Of a DNA stretch of 5,185 nucleotides, positions 1 to 5,185 are shown in pieces. A program made the position numbers and the translations under genes. The notes beneath the pieces are model-generated. The model did not search any database. It was not told the origin of the DNA and saw only the letters and a list, made by a program, of their open reading frames with translations. The DNA is from an uncultured Bacteroidota bacterium (GTDB taxonomy: Bacteria > Bacteroidota > Bacteroidia > UKL13-3), in contig CAISTO010000305.1 of the NCBI GenBank assembly GCA_903888395.1, forward strand, positions 1 to 5,185. Reading direction: 5' to 3'. How positions within the stretch are numbered: the stretch's first letter is position 1; each line of letters starts with the position of its first letter.

Positions 1-48
1 CAACAAAAACAAATTGATATAATGAAAGTACAACTAGAAAATAAATAA
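1..48 (+). CDS. C-terminal end of an upstream protein (partial, 15 residues)
   Basis: Frame 1 is the only + frame open from the window edge; the other two hit stops within the first 21 bases. It reads QQKQIDIMKVQLENK and then TAA at 46-48. The peptide is rich in Gln, Lys and Glu with Ile, Met and Leu spaced as in an amphipathic helix, so it could be the end of a C-terminal coiled coil. Such endings are common in Bacteroidota surface proteins, for example after an intramolecular chaperone domain, but 15 residues cannot identify a family. The stop is 4 nt before the next start codon, which fits membership of the same operon. It could still be chance open sequence; the tight spacing and the helix-like composition are the only support. 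Confidence 0.5.
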   Translation, partial: QQKQIDIMKVQLENK

Positions 49-52
49 TACT

Positions 53-910
53 ATGAATTATTTTAAAATAATTACCCTCTTTTCTTTTATTCTGTTTTTT
101 GCTAATTGCAACCCCAAAGAGGAAATTGCACCTGAAAATCCATGTGCCGGACAAGAGGAAGTAAAGGCAGATTTTGTGATAGAAGAATTAATTGGAGATA
201 GGTGGTTTGAAGGTGATACCATTGCTGATTATGGAAACAAAGTTAGGTTTAGGGCTTTGCAAAAAGCCGATAGTTACATGTGGATTTTGGGTCTAGACAC
301 TTTTTACATGCAAACAGTAACTAAAAGTTCATTTCCATTTGGTTGGTTAGATGCCAAATTAATTGTAAGGCGCAAACCAAATGAAATTTGCTTTCCTGCC
401 GATGATGGCATTGATTTTTCTGAAAGGAAATTTTATGTGTGGCCTGTTTCAAATATACTTTTCCCGGAGCCTATTCGCTTTCCGCCCTATCCTATTTATG
501 GAACATATAGGGGCTATAATTTATCAAACCCAAACCTTGAATTTAATGTAACCTTATATGATACATTATGGAAATATAGCAATGGAGATCCTGCTTATGT
601 TGGTTTGGTTAATGGTATTCCTTATGTTACTTCCAAATGGAATGTATTATTAAATAATAATGCTACACTATACGATTATTGTATGGGTAAAATAAGCCCT
701 TTAAAGTTGAACATTAATATTGATGTAGCGAGAGGGAATCTGTTAGGGAATCCAGTAGCGCCAATGATACCTGTTATGAATGGATATGCGTATCTCGATA
801 GAAAAAACCTCAACAAAATCACAATTGAATACAGTTATGCCGATACCATTCCACTAGGCAGCAGTGAACTAAAATTTAAAGACACATACATTGGTACTAA
901 AATATATTAA
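53..910 (+). CDS. Predicted surface-exposed lipoprotein, PKD-like (first of a tandem pair)
   Basis: A 285-residue lipoprotein of no named family that I recognise. Residues 1-18 form a hydrophobic signal peptide and Cys19 is the likely lipidated residue; Asn at -1 (FFANC) is unusual for a lipobox. The sequence after the cysteine, CNPKEE, contains Lys followed by two acidic residues, which matches the lipoprotein export signal described for surface lipoproteins of Bacteroidota such as Capnocytophaga, so surface display is likely (inference). Residues about 39-131 look like a beta-sandwich of PKD type: an ADF start, a YMW motif at 75-77, and a KPNEICFPADDG stretch near 108-119. A second beta-rich part begins at GTYRGY (150-155) and runs to the end. 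Cysteines are at 19, 31, 113 and 210. No catalytic motif is visible, so a binding or structural role is more likely than an enzymatic one. The start has only AT-rich sequence upstream, as is usual in this phylum. The next gene is a paralogue 19 nt downstream. Confidence 0.88.
   Translation: MNYFKIITLFSFILFFANCNPKEEIAPENPCAGQEEVKADFVIEELIGDRWFEGDTIADYGNKVRFRALQKADSYMWILGLDTFYMQTVTKSSFPFGWLDAKLIVRRKPNEICFPADDGIDFSERKFYVWPVSNILFPEPIRFPPYPIYGTYRGYNLSNPNLEFNVTLYDTLWKYSNGDPAYVGLVNGIPYVTSKWNVLLNNNATLYDYCMGKISPLKLNINIDVARGNLLGNPVAPMIPVMNGYAYLDRKNLNKITIEYSYADTIPLGSSELKFKDTYIGTKIY
107..145 (+). repeat. Lipoprotein anchor repeat, copy 1 (Cys19 to Cys31 codons)
   Basis: This 39-bp segment encodes CNPKEEIAPENPC, from the lipidated cysteine through the predicted export signal to a second cysteine. 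It matches 984-1022 at 36 of 39 bases, and the encoded peptide is identical in both genes. The three differences (ccc/cca, gaa/gag, cca/ccg) are all synonymous third-position changes. The flanking signal peptide and body sequences are far less similar. Confidence 0.9.
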
Positions 911-929
911 ACCAAAATTCAATAAAATT

Positions 930-1769
930 ATGAAAAAAATATTTATAAGCCTACTAACAGCCATTATTTTACTAACATTTGCCTGCAACCCAAAAGAGGA
1001 AATTGCACCTGAGAATCCGTGTGGGAAATATATTGAACCAAGTGCTGATTTTATTATGGAGAAAACAACATACGAGCTTGACAACGATGATGAATATATT
1101 TGGTATAACAATCCATTTAATAAAAAAGACACCATTGATTTAGGTAGAGTTATACAATTTAGCAGTGAGTTTCAAGATACCAATATTTATAAACATACTT
1201 GGTATGTTGGAAAAGAGGTTATTACTGATTATAAAGTATGGAGAGATTTTTTTGTATTTCCAAACACTTATATAACCATTTATCATACAATGAAATGGAA
1301 ACCAAATAAATTGTGTAACCCTAACGATGACGGCTACGATTCAACAAGTTTTACATTTCAGGTAATTGATAGATTTAAAGCCTTAAACACAATTGGTAAA
1401 TACAAGTTTGTTTATGACACATTAGGTGCTCCATTTCCGCAAGATAGTATTGATGTTGAAATATATTTTTCGGCTAATAATAAACCCGATAGTGTATTGA
1501 TAGATCCTAAACCAAGTATGATAAATTATAACTTAAGAATAAAAGGTTTATATACTGAATATCCAAATGGAGAAGGAAAAGTTCCTTCAAATAAAGACCC
1601 ATTAGATGGAAATTATAGAATAATCGCAAACTCATATATAGTTGCAAATCCTAACTCGACAATATTTATAGGAGATTTTTACTTGTATGTTGATAATAAA
1701 AATTATGTGAAATTAACATATATAAATAATTACAGAAAGTATTCATTAAAAGGTAGAAAAACAAACTAA
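930..1769 (+). CDS. Predicted surface-exposed lipoprotein, PKD-like (second of a tandem pair)
   Basis: A 279-residue paralogue of the preceding gene. The ATG at 930 is chosen over an in-frame ATG at 891 because it places MKKIFISLL, a normal signal peptide, at the N-terminus, while the earlier start would overlap the upstream gene and add a charged 13-residue leader. Cys19 (TFAC) is the likely lipidation site, followed by CNPKEE, again Lys plus two acidic residues as in the Bacteroidota surface-export signal. Residues 19-31 are identical to the first lipoprotein and ADF falls at 39-41 in both. Further shared landmarks are DTI with a following G-x-V-x-F, an aromatic-Trp-Gly pattern (HTWYVG, 89-94), a KPNKLCNPNDDG stretch at 124-135, and a GKYKF strand at 156-160 that corresponds to GTYRGY. 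The rest is strongly diverged, with an insertion near residues 47-65. The cysteine at 129 aligns with Cys113 of the first copy. The C-terminus ends in a GRK-type strand resembling the GTK end of the neighbour. The product is probably an outer-membrane-anchored binding or structural protein; its specificity is unknown. Confidence 0.88.
   Translation: MKKIFISLLTAIILLTFACNPKEEIAPENPCGKYIEPSADFIMEKTTYELDNDDEYIWYNNPFNKKDTIDLGRVIQFSSEFQDTNIYKHTWYVGKEVITDYKVWRDFFVFPNTYITIYHTMKWKPNKLCNPNDDGYDSTSFTFQVIDRFKALNTIGKYKFVYDTLGAPFPQDSIDVEIYFSANNKPDSVLIDPKPSMINYNLRIKGLYTEYPNGEGKVPSNKDPLDGNYRIIANSYIVANPNSTIFIGDFYLYVDNKNYVKLTYINNYRKYSLKGRKTN
984..1022 (+). repeat. Lipoprotein anchor repeat, copy 2 (Cys19 to Cys31 codons)
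   Basis: Partner of the segment at 107-145, with 36 of 39 bases identical and the same 13-residue peptide. It starts exactly at the lipidated cysteine codon and ends at the second cysteine codon; similarity falls off on both sides, with GKY following in this copy and AGQ in the other. This supports tandem duplication of the lipoprotein gene with retention or homogenisation of the anchor. Confidence 0.9.
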
Positions 1770-1789
1770 CTTAATTATAAACAATCAAA

Positions 1790-4699
1790 ATGAAAAAAAT
1801 AATATTAAGTATAAGTATAATAAGTTTTTGCGTAAACTTATTTGCACAAAATGTAAATGGAGTGAGTACTAACCCACTCAATCCAATAAATCCCGTGTTT
1901 TTACCATGGGCTAATCAATTTTTAGGCAGCGGAATTACCCATGATCCTTTTCTAAATGCATTTGATTGGAGTCCCAATGTGCTTGGTAGTACTGTTGTTT
2001 CAGATAGAATTCCTTTTGTATCTAATCAATTTAATGTTGGGGGAATAGGAGCAGTAACTAAACTAAACCCTTTTAATACAGGAATGCTAGGAAGTAGCTC
2101 TAGTTATATGAATTCTGTGGCTAAACCTGGTGTGGATGTAAAAGATAGAGATTTTAGGTGGCAAGATGGTTGGGAATTATTATGGTTAAACTTGGGCCTA
2201 ACACCCGATTTAGTTCATACAGATGTTTCTGTTCCTGGAAGTGCATTTCAAACACCTACACCTCCCGCTCCAGAGCAAATGCCTTACTTTGTTTTGTACA
2301 ATAGATATAAGGGAACGATGCGCATATTTGCCAATGCTTTTTTTAATAGAACTACTTTTGGTAACCCACAAAAAGTAATGCCTACCTTGTTTTTTTCAGA
2401 TAAGGATGAGCTAAACGGAATGTTAAGACATGCAGCAACTTATGACCAAGCATTAGATCAAAAAACCCAAATAAGTAATGTTTCAGGTCCGTCATTTCAA
2501 ACCACAAACCCTGGACAATGGTTAATGGCCGACTTTCAGATTGGTTTCGATCCTTGTATTTGCAACAGAAACAACGCACTATTAAAATTTAGATTCAATC
2601 AAATAACTAGTATGGATATAACAATGGTAAGCAGAAGCATAAGTCTTACCAAAAAATTTGATGATAATAATTATTTAGATTCTAGCTTTATGAATTTAAA
2701 TGATGTAGATAATAAAACTCAAACATATAAACCTGGAACTAGAATTTATGGAGAAATGAAAGGATTGTTAGATGGCTATAAAAGTTCATTGGCACAATAC
2801 GAAAAAGATTTAGCTAACTATAATTCTTTAGACAATCTTTTAAAAAGGGCAGCAATTGATATTTTAAAAGATGGCATTACATCAACGGGCAGTATGGTCG
2901 GAGCAGGAGTAGCTGGTAGTTTTTTCACAAATTCACCTATGAAAAACTTTATTTTAAAAAATAAGTTAAAAGTAGGTTTATTTTCTGGTGGTTTGATTGA
3001 TTTGGATACCAATAATGCAAATGCTTTTGCTAATAGTGTAACCGATGGTACCAAAAGCATTTTAGGACAAGGATTTGATTTTTTGAATACACTTATTGAT
3101 GTTCCGAGTAACCCTATAAAACCAAGTCCACCGACAGCAACTTTTACAGAAACTTCATACAAAGGTACAATAGATTATAAAAATCCAGTTGCCACGGATG
3201 GGTTGATTGTACCTGGTGCCATTCCTCTTGGCTATCCCGATGCGAGTGGAAATCCTACCAATCCTGGTGTAAACAGGATTAATTACCCCGCTTACAACGA
3301 GGTATTGGGTTTATTTGCTTTGCTTGAAACACCTAAAATAGAAGTTTCTGCAAAAAATATAAATAATTCTGTGTCATTTAATAAAAGAGATATACAAACT
3401 TACTCATTTAATGTTACTGGTCAGAAAACAAATTATCAAATTAGGCTTAAAGAACCTTTGAAATACAGATTTAACCATGTTGTGGATTTAAATTTTAATA
3501 AAACTAAGTTGTATTATTCTTTTAGAATAAAGTTTAAAAATAAAAAACCTACTCTAAGTGGAATTGATGCTTCAATTTATGGAAGTTCAGCATTAAGAAA
3601 TACTCAAATGATTGCAAATCAAACAGTTTTAGAAATTAATGTAAATAATGTTGAATCATTTGGAACAGGAAATGATAATAGGTTTGTAATTATTACAACC
3701 CCGTTTACAGAAGTAAAGAATATTCTAAATGAACCTTTTAGTATTAATAATATTTTAGATATTCTTATGACATTAGTTGTAGACTTAAATAGAGAAAAAG
3801 ATCCAAATAAGTTTGCATCTAATTTAAATTTAACTTTAAATGATTATTCAAGTATAGAATCAATTGACTTAAAACTCATGGCAGACATGTATTTTTTAAG
3901 CCCAGGTTCAAAGGGTCAAGAATTAAATACCTTACAAACTTTTACTTATAATATTTACCAAAATAGTGGAAGCGATAATCAAACACCTGAAGAAACAGAT
4001 AATACAATTGGAAACGTTACTTTTTTAAATGTCAAAAAAAGCCTCTTAAAACATCAGCCTGGGAATGTTGTGTTTGATAATATCCAAATCTCTCCAGCAA
4101 CCATAGCTTCTTACACTCATCATTGGGTTAATGCCACTGAAATGCACATTTATGTTGAAAATGCCATTTTGAAAAACAATATTACAGTTGCACCAGGGTA
4201 TACCGTTTATATTCATATTTTAGGGTCAGCTATTAGTAATCCTGAAAGCACTTGGCAGCCAGAATTAGTTTTGGATAATATGAAAAGTGAAGATTTGTAT
4301 AACAATCCATTGATATATGAAGCAACGGATGATGAATTAAAGGACTTTTGTAAAATTGAAAATAATAAGTACCAAGCCAATACATCACTTTCAAAAACCA
4401 GCAACGAGCCTATTGCTAAGCCAAGCAAAGTTATAGAAAAACCCGCCATCCAATTCAATATTTATCCTAATCCAGCCAATGATATAGCTACTGTAACTTA
4501 TCAATTAAATGGTGCATTGGCTGAAAGTATTAGTATTTACAATTTAGCAGGCTCTTTGGTTCAAAAAATTACTTTAACTGAAAGTAATAACAATCAAATA
4601 ATGCTAAATACACAAGATTTGGCTGCTGGAGTTTATTTAGTAACATTAAGTGCTAGTAACGGTTACTCTGAAACAAAAAAACTAATCATAGCAAAATAA
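1790..4699 (+). CDS. Large secreted protein with C-terminal T9SS type A sorting domain
   Basis: A 969-residue secreted protein of unknown function. Residues 1-19 form a Sec signal peptide, with cleavage likely between Ala19 and Gln20. The last roughly 83 residues (887-969) are a type IX secretion type A sorting domain: FNIYPNPAND at 889-898, the strand YQLNGALAESISIYNLAG, the AAGVYLVTL strand, and the KKLIIAK end. Proteins with this domain cross the outer membrane through T9SS, and the domain is usually removed with release or attachment to surface polysaccharide. The body shows no enzymatic motif. Visible landmarks are WQDGWELLWLNLG (124-136), LYNRYKGTMRIF (169-180), FDPCIC with two close cysteines (253-258), a helical stretch at about 320-360, a Gly-rich hydrophobic stretch at 364-379, Pro-rich linkers near 156-164 and 439-449, and a beta-rich second half. 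Residues 866-886 look like a linker before the sorting domain. The gene starts 20 nt after the second lipoprotein and ends one base before the barrel gene, so it sits inside the operon. An adhesin or structural surface role is plausible but not shown. Confidence 0.93.
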   Translation: MKKIILSISIISFCVNLFAQNVNGVSTNPLNPINPVFLPWANQFLGSGITHDPFLNAFDWSPNVLGSTVVSDRIPFVSNQFNVGGIGAVTKLNPFNTGMLGSSSSYMNSVAKPGVDVKDRDFRWQDGWELLWLNLGLTPDLVHTDVSVPGSAFQTPTPPAPEQMPYFVLYNRYKGTMRIFANAFFNRTTFGNPQKVMPTLFFSDKDELNGMLRHAATYDQALDQKTQISNVSGPSFQTTNPGQWLMADFQIGFDPCICNRNNALLKFRFNQITSMDITMVSRSISLTKKFDDNNYLDSSFMNLNDVDNKTQTYKPGTRIYGEMKGLLDGYKSSLAQYEKDLANYNSLDNLLKRAAIDILKDGITSTGSMVGAGVAGSFFTNSPMKNFILKNKLKVGLFSGGLIDLDTNNANAFANSVTDGTKSILGQGFDFLNTLIDVPSNPIKPSPPTATFTETSYKGTIDYKNPVATDGLIVPGAIPLGYPDASGNPTNPGVNRINYPAYNEVLGLFALLETPKIEVSAKNINNSVSFNKRDIQTYSFNVTGQKTNYQIRLKEPLKYRFNHVVDLNFNKTKLYYSFRIKFKNKKPTLSGIDASIYGSSALRNTQMIANQTVLEINVNNVESFGTGNDNRFVIITTPFTEVKNILNEPFSINNILDILMTLVVDLNREKDPNKFASNLNLTLNDYSSIESIDLKLMADMYFLSPGSKGQELNTLQTFTYNIYQNSGSDNQTPEETDNTIGNVTFLNVKKSLLKHQPGNVVFDNIQISPATIASYTHHWVNATEMHIYVENAILKNNITVAPGYTVYIHILGSAISNPESTWQPELVLDNMKSEDLYNNPLIYEATDDELKDFCKIENNKYQANTSLSKTSNEPIAKPSKVIEKPAIQFNIYPNPANDIATVTYQLNGALAESISIYNLAGSLVQKITLTESNNNQIMLNTQDLAAGVYLVTLSASNGYSETKKLIIAK

Positions 4700-4700
4700 C

Positions 4701-5185
4701 ATGAAAAAACTTTATCTATTTTTATTTGGAATAAGCATGCTGCAAGTTCGTGCACAAAAGCTTCAAAGCATTTACCAAAACACCCAACTTTTTGTAAAGT
4801 TGGGTGTTACTCAAAACAATTTATTTAATCATCCTTTGTTTAATCAACAACTAGTAGGTTTAGAAATGGGCGCTCAACTACAAACAAAATGGAGTGAAAA
4901 ATTTTATACACAAGTGGGTTTAAGTTATGTGCGCAAAGGTTCGGCCAGAGAGGTAATTTATAATAATTTAGTTGGAGAAAAAGTACTTTCTTATACTGAA
5001 AATGTGTATTTACATTATGTGCAATTACCCTTAATTTTTAATTACAAACATACCTTTAGTGGCCCTAGTTATTTATTAGCAGGCGCAGGTGCTTATGGTG
5101 CTTATTTGTTTTCGGCTTGGGTTAATCCGCAACATGAATACCTGAATCATGAACAAGCCAAAGGTTATAATAATTGGGACATGGG
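4701..5185 (+). CDS. Outer-membrane beta-barrel protein, PorT-like/OMP_b-brl_2 type (5' part, runs off window)
   Basis: The reading frame is open from ATG at 4701 to the window edge and gives 161 complete codons. Residues 1-18 (MKKLYLFLFGISMLQVRA) form a signal peptide with cleavage likely before Gln19. The mature part alternates short amphipathic strands typical of small outer-membrane barrels: FVKLGVTQNNLF (31-42), LVGLEMGAQLQTKWSEKFY (51-69), TQVGLSYVRKG (70-80), NVYLHYVQLPLIFNY (101-115), and SYLLAGAGAYGAYLF (123-137). The order of strands, including GLSYVRKG followed by Y-x-Q-L-P-L, resembles the PorT-type outer-membrane beta-barrel domain widespread in Bacteroidota. Only one base (4700) separates it from the stop of the T9SS cargo gene, so the two are probably translationally coupled. 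The product could be a partner or receptor of the secreted protein, but such barrels are common and mostly uncharacterised, so this remains inference. The C-terminal part is missing. Confidence 0.85.
   Translation, partial: MKKLYLFLFGISMLQVRAQKLQSIYQNTQLFVKLGVTQNNLFNHPLFNQQLVGLEMGAQLQTKWSEKFYTQVGLSYVRKGSAREVIYNNLVGEKVLSYTENVYLHYVQLPLIFNYKHTFSGPSYLLAGAGAYGAYLFSAWVNPQHEYLNHEQAKGYNNWDM
4779..4808 (+). repeat. Perfect 13-bp inverted repeat (hairpin) within the barrel gene
   Basis: The arms aacacccaacttt (4779-4791) and aaagttgggtgtt (4796-4808) are exact reverse complements with a 4-nt loop ttgt (4792-4795). The RNA hairpin would begin 78 nt after the A of the start codon and span codons 27-36. 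Pairing stops at both outer ends. The + strand downstream lacks a run of T (actcaaaacaattt), so it is not a classical intrinsic terminator. It lies in an uninterrupted reading frame encoding a normal first barrel strand. Its function, if any, could be transcript processing, attenuation or mRNA stabilisation. Confidence 0.75.

Noticed and set aside
891..929. Earlier in-frame ATG for the second lipoprotein, adding 13 residues
   Set aside because: It overlaps the end of the first lipoprotein gene and puts a charged leader before a standard signal peptide; the ATG at 930 gives a normal lipoprotein N-terminus with Cys19 in register with the paralogue.
869..1135. Open frame of 88 codons on the - strand
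   Set aside because: It lies across the junction and start of two well-supported + strand genes, has no recognisable domain, and its hydrophobic composition is what the complement of this AT-rich coding DNA gives.
1806..1826. Short near-repeat of agtata/ataag units
   Set aside because: It encodes the Ser-Ile-rich part of a signal peptide (SISIIS) and is explained by codon use in AT-rich DNA.
2546..2563. FDPCIC in the secreted protein as a redox or metal site
   Set aside because: The Cys-x-Cys spacing alone, without a thioredoxin-like context or other clustered Cys or His residues, does not support a redox or metal-binding call.
2818..3162. Open frame of 114 codons on the - strand, with shorter ones at 2382-2579 and 4213-4458
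   Set aside because: All lie wholly inside the T9SS cargo gene on the opposite strand, and none shows a signal or domain of its own.
4779..4820. Inverted repeat as an intrinsic terminator of the operon
   Set aside because: No T-tract follows on the + strand and only TTTT on the - strand, and the repeat lies inside an open frame that continues as a convincing beta-barrel protein to the window edge.

Overview
The window comes from an AT-rich genome of the Bacteroidota. The evidence is a large secreted protein ending in a type IX secretion (T9SS) type A sorting domain, two lipoproteins carrying a Bacteroidota-type surface-export motif just after the lipid-anchored cysteine, starts without a recognisable Shine-Dalgarno sequence, and an outer-membrane beta-barrel protein of the kind common in this phylum. 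Genus and species cannot be told from the sequence.

Layout: everything reads on the + strand and the DNA is almost fully coding. Positions 1-48 are the last 15 codons of an upstream gene with a polar, coiled-coil-like end. At 53-910 and 930-1769 lie two tandem paralogous lipoproteins (285 and 279 aa). They share an identical 13-residue anchor segment but have strongly diverged bodies. At 1790-4699 is a 969-aa secreted protein with a signal peptide and a C-terminal T9SS sorting domain. From 4701 to the window edge is the first part of an outer-membrane beta-barrel protein, which is incomplete. The gaps are 4, 19, 20 and 1 nt, none holds a terminator or a recognisable promoter, and no stretch over 300 bases lacks a gene.

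Taken together this looks like one transcription unit for a cell-envelope or surface assembly: two probably surface-exposed lipoproteins, a T9SS-exported surface or secreted protein, and an outer-membrane barrel. The products should meet at the outer membrane, but nothing in the sequence gives a substrate or an enzymatic activity, and no catalytic motif was recognised. A joint function is inference from gene order only. No RNA gene, mobile element, CRISPR array or defence system was seen. The most distinctive signals are the anchor segment shared by the two lipoproteins, in which all three base differences are synonymous, and a perfect 13-bp inverted repeat inside the early coding region of the barrel gene.
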